In this document: in pieces, positions 17,318 through 25,107 of the stretch
Layout: every line of letters starts with the position of its first letter
Position numbering within the stretch: position 1 is the stretch's first letter
Assembly (NCBI GenBank): GCA_936928855.1
Contig: CAKZHZ010000054.1
Span: 1 to 64,000, forward strand
Length of the DNA stretch: 64,000 nucleotides
DNA from: an uncultured Polycyclovorans sp.
GTDB lineage: Bacteria; Pseudomonadota; Gammaproteobacteria; Nevskiales; Nevskiaceae
Direction of reading: 5' to 3'
Program-made: the position numbers and the translations under genes
Notes under the pieces: generated by a model
What the model saw: the letters and a program-made list of their open reading frames with translations, nothing else
Database searches by the model: none
Told to the model about the DNA's origin: nothing

Positions 17318-18522
17318 TCCGCCAGCTTGCGATAGATGCGGCGAATCCGCTGCGGCAGCGGCTCTTCCGCAACACCCGCAGCCGCGCCCTGGTCGATCTG
17401 TTGCAACAGGCTCACCTCATCCGGCCCCAACACGGCCCCGGCATGGGCCTGTGTGCGCACCAGGAACCGCGCCACCGCCGGACTGATCGGCGATCCCCCC
17501 GCACACACCGCCCGTATGGCGCGCGCCACGCCACCGGGCGTTGCATCCTTGAGCAGGTAGGCCACGGCGCCCGCACGCACCGCGTCGATCACATGCGCCT
17601 CGTCGCCGAACACGGTGATCACCATGGCCAGCGTCTCCGGTTCTGCGGTGCAGAACTCGCGGATCAGATCGCTCCCCGGCCCATCCGGCAGGCCCAGGTC
17701 CACCAGCACGACCTGAGGTCGATGCGCCGCGAAGGCAGCGCGCGCCTCGGCACCATTGGCCGCCGCCGCCACCAGTTCGAGGTCGGCCGCGGCATGAATC
17801 GCTCGCGCCAACCGCTCCCGGGTTTCGGCCTGATCCTCCACCAGCAACACCCTCGGCGTTATCGGCAGGGTGCGGGGTGGAACCGCATCGCCCGCGGGGG
17901 GCGCCTCCAGTTCGAGATACCGCGGCGCAACCTCGGTGTTCCAGTCCAGCACGGGATGCACGGCACCGACACCGGGGACCACGGCCTGCCAGCGCCCCAG
18001 CAAGTCCACCTCGTCGCGCAGCGCGGCCAGTTCCTCGGGCGAGGATACGAACCGGTACAGCCGGACGCGCCCGGTCTCCTGCTGACGGGCCCGCCACAGG
18101 CCGGGCAGCAGTTCATCGACCAAGGTCCAGCCGGGCCGCAGCGGCGGGGTGTCGCCTGCGGTGGGCGTCGCCACGTCACCGACGCGCTGCAGGGGTGCGT
18201 CAAAACGGTATCCGTACCCGTGAACGGTACGGATGATCTGCTGGTCGTCATCGCGCAGCGCCCGACGCAGCTTGGCAACACAGCGGGGCAGCACCGATTC
18301 GCTGACCACGCGCCCCGGCCAGAGCGCCTCCATCACCTGCGTCTTGTCGAGCACCTCACCGGGGTGCCGCAGCAACAACCGCAACAGCTCCAGGGGCAGG
18401 CGCTCTACCGCGACGGGTTCGCCGTCGACACTCAGCGCCAGTGAGCGGGTATCGAAACGCACCGCGCCGAACACCCAGCTGGCAGGGTCTGACTGCGCCG
18501 CGGTCTGCCCACTGCCCGCCAT
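17314..18522 (-). CDS. Response regulator with reversed domain order: N-terminal winged helix, kinase-like remnant, C-terminal receiver
   Basis: 402 aa. Residues 17-108 are an OmpR/CadC-type winged-helix DNA-binding domain (VMEALWPGRVVSESVLPRCV, then IIRTVHGYGYRFD). Residues about 131-205 (WTLVDELLPGLWRARQQETG, then EEVDLLGRW-like and HPVLDWN) resemble the N-lobe of a Ser/Thr kinase of the kind often fused to this winged helix, but the ATP-binding Lys and Gly loop are lost. Residues 223-341 are a receiver with VEDQ, phosphoacceptor Asp275 in VVLVDLGLPDG and Lys325. The tail (GPDEVSLLQQIDQG, QRIRRIYRKL) looks like a decayed LuxR-type HTH. It is coupled by 4-nt overlap to the histidine kinase. 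Start ATG 18522 follows a GGTGGGG ribosome site. Targets unknown. Confidence 0.8.
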   Translation of the reverse strand: MAGSGQTAAQSDPASWVFGAVRFDTRSLALSVDGEPVAVERLPLELLRLLLRHPGEVLDKTQVMEALWPGRVVSESVLPRCVAKLRRALRDDDQQIIRTVHGYGYRFDAPLQRVGDVATPTAGDTPPLRPGWTLVDELLPGLWRARQQETGRVRLYRFVSSPEELAALRDEVDLLGRWQAVVPGVGAVHPVLDWNTEVAPRYLELEAPPAGDAVPPRTLPITPRVLLVEDQAETRERLARAIHAAADLELVAAAANGAEARAAFAAHRPQVVLVDLGLPDGPGSDLIREFCTAEPETLAMVITVFGDEAHVIDAVRAGAVAYLLKDATPGGVARAIRAVCAGGSPISPAVARFLVRTQAHAGAVLGPDEVSLLQQIDQGAAAGVAEEPLPQRIRRIYRKLAE

Positions 18523-18666
18523 AAGCCCCACCCGTTTGCCTCGCCCCCGTTGACGGGACGATAGCCGAGGGTTTTCGGGCGGACAAGCCGATCGGCGCAT
18601 ACGGCCACGCAACTCGATGGGCCTCAAACCCACGACGGCCTGCAGGCTGGTCGCAGCCCCGCCACG

Positions 18667-18751
18667 CTCAGAGCTTGTGAAAAAATCGAACGCAGCAGGG
18701 GGCGTTCGGCGGAGGTCGCAGCAGGCGGGCAATTTTTCCACATGCTCTCAG
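18667..18751. repeat. Interspersed inverted-repeat element, copy 2
   Basis: An 85-bp element with arms CTCAGAGCTTGTGAAAAAAT at the left and the imperfect complement of it (18 of 22 positions) at the right, ending at CTCAG 18747-18751. A nested GAACGC/GCGTTC pair lies inside. The left arm is part of a 30-bp identity with 15524-15553. It fills the gap between the response-regulator gene and the beta-helix-like gene, and its right arm contains the latter's stop codon. Size and structure fit a REP/MITE-like hairpin that could also act as an RNA-stabilising or terminating structure. No transposase is linked. Confidence 0.6.
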
Positions 18752-19185
18752 TTGTCGCCCAGCTTGCTGCCCTTCAACGGCAGGGTGCCCGGACTCTGGA
18801 CGTTGACGCGGCCACTCGCCGACAGGTCGACGTCGGTGCCGGACAGTGACACCGCGCCGGACTTCTTCATCGACAGCGAGGCCCGGCGTCCGGCCGCCAG
18901 CGTCATCTCGTCGGCGGCCTCGATCTCGATACGGGTCGCCTCCAGCTGCAGCTGTGCCGGCGCCCGCAGGCGGGCGGTCCCGGATTCCAGCTTGAGGCTG
19001 GTGCCCGGTCCGCGCAGTTCCACTGCCCCGGCGGTCACCACCAGCGCCCGTTCCAGCGCGCTGACGCGGGCCGCCAATTGCGCCAGCTGACGATCATCCG
19101 CCGCCCCCAGGGTGCCGGCGGTGCCCAGCGCGGCGCCCAACAGGGTCCAGGACAAAGGGGATACCCAGCGATACGTTTTCGACAT
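18748..19185 (-). CDS. Small exported protein with beta-helix-like repeats
   Basis: 145 aa. An N-terminal hydrophobic helix (SPLSWTLLGAALGTAGTLGA) is followed by a short coiled coil (RQLAQLAARVSALERAL). About 95 residues of alternating short strands follow (LRAPAQLQLEATRIEIEAAD, then SLSGTDVDLSASGRVNVQ). The pattern resembles the VgrG C-terminal DUF2345 needle or other beta-solenoids. ATG 19185 is favoured by GGAGCG upstream; a GTG at 19212 would overlap the secretin stop. It is the third gene of the secretin operon, so it is a candidate partner or substrate of that channel. No family assignment is safe. Confidence 0.6.
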   Translation of the reverse strand: MSKTYRWVSPLSWTLLGAALGTAGTLGAADDRQLAQLAARVSALERALVVTAGAVELRGPGTSLKLESGTARLRAPAQLQLEATRIEIEAADEMTLAAGRRASLSMKKSGAVSLSGTDVDLSASGRVNVQSPGTLPLKGSKLGDN

Positions 19186-19208
19186 CGGACGCTCCGGTGA
19201 TGAGGGGG

Positions 19209-20837
19209 TCACTGCCAGGCCAGCATCAGCGCCTCGGCGACATCGGCGCGTTGCGTGTCGGCATCGGTCACGCGTAGCCGAAGATCACCCGACTCGGGCG
19301 GACGCAACCAGCGCATGCGCGCCAGTCGTTGCAGGATGGCGGACAGGTCGGCACCGGGTTCGATGCGCTGCTGCCAGCTGTCCAGCAGCTGCTGCGCCAC
19401 CGCCGCCCGCCGCGCGGGGGAGGCCGGGGTCGCGATGCTCAGCGGTTGGCGCGGCGTCACCAGAATCAGCAGCGATTCCTGCCGGCGCGCTTCGCTGCGG
19501 CGGTTGGTGAACCAGTCGACGAAGGGGATCCGTCCGATCCAGGGCACCCGTGAGAAGGTGCGGTCGGAGACCTGCTCGGACAGCGCACTCAGCACCAGCG
19601 TTTCGCCGAAGCGGATATCGGCGGTGGCATTCACCCGCTGGCGGAAGGTGGTCAGGGAGCGCTCGAAACTGCCGATCTGGTCCTGCGACAGAAAGGAACG
19701 CTCCGCCGTCACCTGGAAGGTGACCTGCTCGTCGCTGATGCGCTCCGGCAGCACCCGCAGTTCGACGCCGACATCGATCGGCTGCAGCGTGCCGAGATTG
19801 ACGCCGCTGACCTCGACATTGAGCGTGCGTCCGGCAAAGAACGAGGACTCGCGGTCCAGGTGCGCGGTGATCGACGGTCGCGCCACCACGCTGTAGGTCT
19901 GCCCGGCATCGTTGAACAGGTTGAGGCTGTAGTCGAGTCGCGGCGAGGAGATCTCGGAGGTGATGGTGCGGGCACTGCTGCGGCCAAAGCTGTCGCGCGT
20001 CTGCACCAGGGTGTTGGAATAGCCGTACAGCACCCGCAGGCCATCGAACAGGTTGATGCCGCGGTTTTCCTGGGTCAGCTGCGAGTTGAGCAGCAAGGTG
20101 ACTTCCACCACCACCTGCGACGGCGTCTCGGCCAGCGGCAGCGGTGCCGCCGTGTCGTCCGCTTGGGGGTCATCGGCCCAGGCCGGCGACAGGGCCCCGT
20201 AGTCGGCCACCCGCCGCAGCACATAGGCGCCGGTGTCGGCATCCGCCTGCGCCGCTGCGGCGCGCCGTGCCACCACGGGCGCCTGCGCATCCCCGGCAGC
20301 TGCCAGGGCAAAGGCATACAGCCGCAGCACGTCCGGGCGCGTCGGCGCCAGCGCATGGCATCGCGTTGCCGCCAGGCTCAACAGCGGCAGGTCCTGCCGG
20401 TAGTAGGACGCCACCCCCAATCCGTAATAGGCCTCCCAGCGCGCGGGCTGATCCAGCACGGCCTCGGCGAAGCGCTGCTGCGCCTCATCGTGCTGCCCCT
20501 GCTCCAGCGCGATCACCCCCAGCCGCAGCAACGAGGCGTAGTGTCCCGGCGCGAAGCGCAACGCGCTCTCGAAGCCCACGGCCGCCTGTTCGAGGCCGCT
20601 GCGGTCGCCGGCCAGCGCCTGCTGCTCCAGCGCCATGGCGTGCAGGAACTGCAGCGGGCCGTTGCGCAGGTCGCGTTGCAGCAGACGCGCCAGGGGCGCC
20701 TCGGCCTCGGCCCAGCGCTGGGTGTCCACCGCCCGGGCGATGCGCTGACGGTCATCGGTGCCCGCGGCCTGGCGGTCGGCGGTGGCGGCGCAGGCCCCCA
20801 GTCCGAGCGCCAGCAGGCTTAGCAGCAGCGCTCTCAT
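19209..20837 (-). CDS. TPR-containing secretin lipoprotein (type II/III secretion GspD-like)
   Basis: 542 aa. Lipobox LGLGAC gives Cys16. Residues 30-210 hold TPR-like helical repeats (QFLHAMALEQQALAGDRSG, YYGLGVASYYRQDLPLLSLA). Residues about 230-470 are a secretin domain: VEVTLLLNSQLTQE, the beta-lip region, and the terminal signature VPWIGRIPFVDWFTNRRS then ESLLILVTP. Secretins form gated outer-membrane rings for secretion, pili or phage export. Here no inner-membrane ATPase, prepilin or assembly gene accompanies it, and the TPR region replaces the usual N0/N1 periplasmic domains. It overlaps the upstream gene by 4 nt. Function is unassigned; the secretin call is firm. Confidence 0.8.
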   Translation of the reverse strand: MRALLLSLLALGLGACAATADRQAAGTDDRQRIARAVDTQRWAEAEAPLARLLQRDLRNGPLQFLHAMALEQQALAGDRSGLEQAAVGFESALRFAPGHYASLLRLGVIALEQGQHDEAQQRFAEAVLDQPARWEAYYGLGVASYYRQDLPLLSLAATRCHALAPTRPDVLRLYAFALAAAGDAQAPVVARRAAAAQADADTGAYVLRRVADYGALSPAWADDPQADDTAAPLPLAETPSQVVVEVTLLLNSQLTQENRGINLFDGLRVLYGYSNTLVQTRDSFGRSSARTITSEISSPRLDYSLNLFNDAGQTYSVVARPSITAHLDRESSFFAGRTLNVEVSGVNLGTLQPIDVGVELRVLPERISDEQVTFQVTAERSFLSQDQIGSFERSLTTFRQRVNATADIRFGETLVLSALSEQVSDRTFSRVPWIGRIPFVDWFTNRRSEARRQESLLILVTPRQPLSIATPASPARRAAVAQQLLDSWQQRIEPGADLSAILQRLARMRWLRPPESGDLRLRVTDADTQRADVAEALMLAWQ

Positions 20838-22483
20838 GGCAGCACCCGCTGCACGCGCCAGACCCGCCCTTCACCGGCGCCGGTGCGCGGGTCTTCCCAC
20901 ATGAAGTGCAGCCGCCCGGTGTTGCGCAGCATCGCCGCCTCGGCAGCGGCATCACAGCCGTCCGGCCGTGCGGCGCCGGGCGTGCCGAAACTGAACTCGA
21001 TCCGCTGCGGGTCAAGGCGGTGCACCTGCAGCATCAGGTCGCAGCTCTCCGAACGGAGGTCGGAAAAGCCCTCCGCAAACAGACGGGCGTTCAGGCCCGA
21101 CACGGCGGCCGGCGTCAGGTCGAAGCCGTCGAACCGGAGCCGTTGGCGGGCCGGCAGCGACTTCAGGTTGACCCCGTCGCCCAAGGGGTTCAGCCCTCCC
21201 GGGGTCGACGTGAAACGATAGGCCGGCACCACCGTGATCGGTTGCGAATGGCAGATCGCCTGCTTCTGTCGCGCAGCCTGCACACAAATCGGGCCGGACA
21301 CGGCATTGGCGGGCACCATCAGCACCACGCGCTCCGCTTCCACCACCATGAACTGGCGGATCTCCACATTGCCGATGCGCCAGGTCAGTGTGTTCGCGGC
21401 CCCCTCCGGCTTGAGGTTGCGCCCCTTCACTTCCACCCGGTTGCGCGCAGCGAAGGGCTGCCGCGGATCATCGATCTGGGTAAAGACATAGGGCACCGGC
21501 CTGCCGGTGAAGGTGGCCATCGACGCCACCGCATCCAGCGCCGGCAGCGGGGCCGCGGCGGCGGTGGTGGCCGCTGGCGTCGCTTCCGCCGCCGCCAGCC
21601 GCGCGTCCGCGCCCACCACCAGCGCGACCCGGTCCGGCAGCCCATGGCCTTCCACCGTGCCGCGGTCAATGAAATCGGTCTGCGCGGTGAAGGCGGTGGG
21701 CCGGTAGGCCAGCAGCCCATAAGTCAGGGCCTGATCACTGACCGACTGCGGCCGTTCGCTGAGCAACAGGCTGCCGGCACCGTTGCCCTGCGCGCTGCGG
21801 ACGCGCAGATCGAGTGCGGCGTGCTGGGTCCCGAGCGCATCTCTGGCCAGCGGCAACATCAATCCGCTCAGGCACTCACCTTGCAGGGTGAGCGACCGCC
21901 CGGGCGGAAACCCGAAGTAGCCCCCCGGCTTCTGGTGCCGCGCGTCGTAACCGACGGAGGCTGGCGTGATCGCGGTGACGCGGGGCCGATCGCAGACCGC
22001 AAAGGCCTCGCTGAGCGCGGTGCTGCCACCGGCCTGTCGCGCCGTCACGGTGGCCGACAAGGCCCCGGTGATGGCATCCGGCGGCAGGTCGAACTCCACC
22101 CGCGAGCTGCTGCCCCCCACGCGCGGCGCCAGCTGCCGGCTGCGGCTGCCGATGCGCAGCTCGACGCGCAGCGCCTGCGGATCAAGGTCCCGGCCCTCGA
22201 CGAACAGGCGTTCGCCGGTCAGGCCGTGGGGCGGGCCGCTGCGGGTGCCGCGTGGCCCGACCACACCCCAGCGGGTGACGTTGGGGCCGCTGAGCTCAAG
22301 ACGCCGACCACTGACGGACTGCGGAACGTCCCGCTCCGCGACCCCCTTGCTGGCCGGCGCCTTGACCGGTGCCAGCACCGGGCTGGCTGCGTGAACAGCA
22401 GCAGTCGCCACCAGCGCGCCGCCCCACAGCAGGCCGGCCAAGACCCGCCAGCACGACACCCGCCCATCCCGTTGCTGTTGCAT
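20834..22483 (-). CDS. Exported protein with IPT/TIG-like domains, secretin-operon partner
   Basis: 549 aa with a signal peptide (VLAGLLWGGALVATAAVHA). The mature chain contains several short Ig-like blocks of the IPT/TIG style, in which a defined structure term is followed by strands: FVEGRDLDPQALRVELRIGS, LQGECLSGLMLPLA, VEVKGRNLKPEGAANTLTW, LRFDGFDLTPAAV. Paired Cys residues (CDRPRVT, GECLSG, ICVQ, AICHSQ) suggest disulphides. First gene of the operon that continues with the secretin lipoprotein, so it could be a periplasmic adaptor or a secreted substrate. I do not recognise the family as a whole. The 148 bp upstream hold no clear feature. Confidence 0.6.
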   Translation of the reverse strand: MQQQRDGRVSCWRVLAGLLWGGALVATAAVHAASPVLAPVKAPASKGVAERDVPQSVSGRRLELSGPNVTRWGVVGPRGTRSGPPHGLTGERLFVEGRDLDPQALRVELRIGSRSRQLAPRVGGSSSRVEFDLPPDAITGALSATVTARQAGGSTALSEAFAVCDRPRVTAITPASVGYDARHQKPGGYFGFPPGRSLTLQGECLSGLMLPLARDALGTQHAALDLRVRSAQGNGAGSLLLSERPQSVSDQALTYGLLAYRPTAFTAQTDFIDRGTVEGHGLPDRVALVVGADARLAAAEATPAATTAAAAPLPALDAVASMATFTGRPVPYVFTQIDDPRQPFAARNRVEVKGRNLKPEGAANTLTWRIGNVEIRQFMVVEAERVVLMVPANAVSGPICVQAARQKQAICHSQPITVVPAYRFTSTPGGLNPLGDGVNLKSLPARQRLRFDGFDLTPAAVSGLNARLFAEGFSDLRSESCDLMLQVHRLDPQRIEFSFGTPGAARPDGCDAAAEAAMLRNTGRLHFMWEDPRTGAGEGRVWRVQRVLP

Positions 22484-22631
22484 GCCCCCTCCCGATGACC
22501 CGGGAGACGCTCCGCGGGTTGTTCGGGATGGTGGCGCCGTCGGCGTCCCGGGGTCCTGATGGATGGCTGACGAAGTTCTGACGTTTTTTTGACGGAACCG
22601 TCACCGCAAACGAACCCCAGGCGCCGCGACA

Positions 22632-25079
22632 TCAATATGAATAGGGCCAGTACTCGAAACGCCAACCCGGCTTCTCGGCGACGTCGAAGCTGAACCGCAT
22701 GCCGTCGAGAACGTTGTTCGAGGGCGTGGTGGTGCCTTGCCCGCCCGGCGCATTGACCTGCAGAGTGAAGGTCACGGATTCACCCTGGGCGATCACCTGT
22801 CCCTCCGACAATCCGACGAACTTGCCGGCATAGCCGGGGTAGTCCAGGTTGGTGGACGCCGCCACCGCGAGGTTGCGGATGGTGTAGTCGCCGCCAAAGG
22901 CCGTCAGGCGATACCGTTTGACGACGTTGTCACCGGGCTCGAACATCCGCACGAAGATGGGGTGACTGCCGTTGTCGCGGAACCAGTACGGGAAGGCGCG
23001 CTGGTACGGTGCGTCGAAACTGTCGCGAAGGTACCGGTCGCCATAGTTGATCTCGACATCGTGCAGGTCCTCCAGCAGCAGGCTGGGATAGTCTGCGCGC
23101 TGCACGGCATCGAAGCCGAGTTCGTGCGGCTCGGACCGTACCACCCCGTCGCTCACCACTGCATTGGCGGTGTAGGTGCCCGCCACCAGTGGCTGACCGA
23201 TGCGGAAATCCTGCGTGGTGACCGCTTCCTCCAGCGTGCTCCCCGCCGGCTGCGTCAGCGTCCACAGGTAGTACAGCGGGTCCAGATCCGGGTCCACGAC
23301 GTTGACGGCGTACAGCATCATCGGGGCGCCCCCGATCACGTAGGGCTGATCGGCGCTGTCGAAGTGCATGTTGGTTCGCCGCGATGGGTGATGGGTGTTG
23401 TTGTTGCTGATGTAGCCGATCACCGGCGGGTTGTTCTCCGACTTGACGAAGACGCGCCCATACGCTGGCCCCGTGGTGGAGCTGGTGACGCCATGGGAGT
23501 CGGTGACCACCAGCATGGCAATGTAGGTTCCCGGTGCGTCGGTGACGATGCTGGCACGCGCGCCGACCAGCACCGTGCCATCCTCGCGGGTCACGTTGGA
23601 CAACTGCAGGGTGGCGTCGCTGTCCTTGGGCTGGTCCACCAGCACCCATTGGTAGGTCAGGGCATCCCCCTCCGGGTCGGTACTGGTGCTGCCGTCGAAC
23701 CAGGCGGTATCGCTCAGCATCACCGTGCGCGAATCGAGCGTCACGGTGGCGCGCGGGCTGGAGTTGGCGCCGGTGCGGGCCGTGAAGGTGCGCTGCGTTG
23801 GGGCACTGTCCATCACCCCGTCGTTGACGATCATCTCGACGGTGTAGTCGCCCTCGACCGTGGGCGTGAAGCTGAACGACGTGGCGCCGGTGAGGTCCGG
23901 GGCATCGAAGCCTGTGGGGGTCTCGATCCAGCGATAGCGGCGGGTGGGGCGTTCATCGTCGATGTCGTAGGACGCACCGCTGGACCAGACCGCCCCCCCC
24001 AACTCCACTTCGTCACTGTAGACCGCCTCCGCAAACGACACCGCGGACGGCGTGTAGAACGTGGCCACCGGCGGCGTGTTCCCGGCATCGTCGGGCTTGC
24101 GCACCTCGATACGCGTGGAGCTGAAGTTGCTCAGCGAGGTCCCGTCATACACTGCCAGGTAGACCATCCACCGCCCGGCCACATCCGGCGTGAGGATGGG
24201 ATTGACGGTATCGGGGTTGGCCAGCGCGTTCTCCATCCGCAGGGCGCTGCCGCGCGGAATGCCGACATGGCCATAGCCCGTGTCATTACTGGGAAGGTAC
24301 ATGTACCAGTGATAGCTGAGGTCGTCGCCGTCGGCATCGCTGCTGCCGCTGCCGTCCAGCGTCAGGGTCTGCCCCCGCTCGATCTCGTAAGGCCCGCCCG
24401 CGTCGGCCACCGGCCGTGTGTTGCTGATGGACGCGGTGATGTCCACCGGCAGCGGTGCGCTGCGCTTGTCGCCATGGGCCACCACCAGCGTGGCGGCGTA
24501 GCGGCCTTCCCGGTCGGCATAGAAGCTGGCGGTGGCCGACTCCGCTTCCGACAACTCTGCCAGGCTGCCCAGCGGCTTCTCGGTCAACGACCACTCATAG
24601 CGAAGCTGCGCCGGGTCTGCATCGGTGGGCGGCAGACTGGCGCTGCCGTCGAGCATCACGGTCGTGCCGATCAGCACGTTGTGCTCCGACGCGGCCATCG
24701 CCTGCGGATCCGGATTGCGGGCGGCGATGCGCACCCGGTCATGGCCGCTGTCCGCAGTTCCGTCGCTGACCTGCAGGTCAGCCTCGTAGGCACCGGGCAG
24801 GTCGACCAGGAAACTGGGTTGAACCGCATTCGGATCGGAGAGTTCGGCGGCACTGCCCTCGGGCTTTTCCACCAGGGTCCAGGCGTACTGCAGCGTCGCC
24901 TCCGCATCCGGTGCATGGCTGGCCGATCCGTCCAGCACCACGGTCGTGCCGATATCGACGGTCTGGTCCGCACCCGCGTCCGCAACCGGGCGGGGGGTGC
25001 CGTCACCGCCACCACAGGCGGTCAGCAACAGGGACAGGGACAGGCACAGCGAGGCCATCAGTTTGTGAGGAGATGTCAT
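22632..25079 (-). CDS. Large PKD-repeat surface lipoprotein
   Basis: 815 aa. Lipobox LLLTAC gives Cys22, with GGG after it, favouring the outer membrane. At least five PKD/REJ-like Ig domains follow, each with the phrase VLDGSAS or similar and a W-x-L-x-x-x-P-x-G-S strand (WTLVEKPEGSAAEL, WSLTEKPLGSLAEL, WTLTQPAGSTLEE). The C-terminal 180 residues are a separate domain containing IEINYGDRYLRDSF-like sequence and FWFRDNGSHPIFVRMFEPGD. It follows the TonB receptor gene by 28 bp and is in the same transcript, so it may capture or present the ligand of that receptor. ATG 25079 has GGAGCG upstream. Confidence 0.75.
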   Translation of the reverse strand: MTSPHKLMASLCLSLSLLLTACGGGDGTPRPVADAGADQTVDIGTTVVLDGSASHAPDAEATLQYAWTLVEKPEGSAAELSDPNAVQPSFLVDLPGAYEADLQVSDGTADSGHDRVRIAARNPDPQAMAASEHNVLIGTTVMLDGSASLPPTDADPAQLRYEWSLTEKPLGSLAELSEAESATASFYADREGRYAATLVVAHGDKRSAPLPVDITASISNTRPVADAGGPYEIERGQTLTLDGSGSSDADGDDLSYHWYMYLPSNDTGYGHVGIPRGSALRMENALANPDTVNPILTPDVAGRWMVYLAVYDGTSLSNFSSTRIEVRKPDDAGNTPPVATFYTPSAVSFAEAVYSDEVELGGAVWSSGASYDIDDERPTRRYRWIETPTGFDAPDLTGATSFSFTPTVEGDYTVEMIVNDGVMDSAPTQRTFTARTGANSSPRATVTLDSRTVMLSDTAWFDGSTSTDPEGDALTYQWVLVDQPKDSDATLQLSNVTREDGTVLVGARASIVTDAPGTYIAMLVVTDSHGVTSSTTGPAYGRVFVKSENNPPVIGYISNNNTHHPSRRTNMHFDSADQPYVIGGAPMMLYAVNVVDPDLDPLYYLWTLTQPAGSTLEEAVTTQDFRIGQPLVAGTYTANAVVSDGVVRSEPHELGFDAVQRADYPSLLLEDLHDVEINYGDRYLRDSFDAPYQRAFPYWFRDNGSHPIFVRMFEPGDNVVKRYRLTAFGGDYTIRNLAVAASTNLDYPGYAGKFVGLSEGQVIAQGESVTFTLQVNAPGGQGTTTPSNNVLDGMRFSFDVAEKPGWRFEYWPYSY

Positions 25080-25107
25080 GGAAAGCGCTCCGGGATGCAT
25101 CGGGGAA

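Noticed and set aside
20144..22498. A 784-codon open frame on the plus strand antisense to the secretin and TIG-like genes
   Set aside because: It has no recognisable domain, is rich in Arg/Pro/Gly as expected from the complement of GC-rich genes, and covers two supported genes. Similar long antisense frames, for example 35-2635 and 35306-37360, were discarded for the same reason.
22581..22603. T-run followed by TGACGG-AA-CCGTCA as an intrinsic terminator
   Set aside because: The T-run precedes the palindrome on the plus strand, and on the minus strand the stem is followed by A residues, so it fits a terminator in neither direction.
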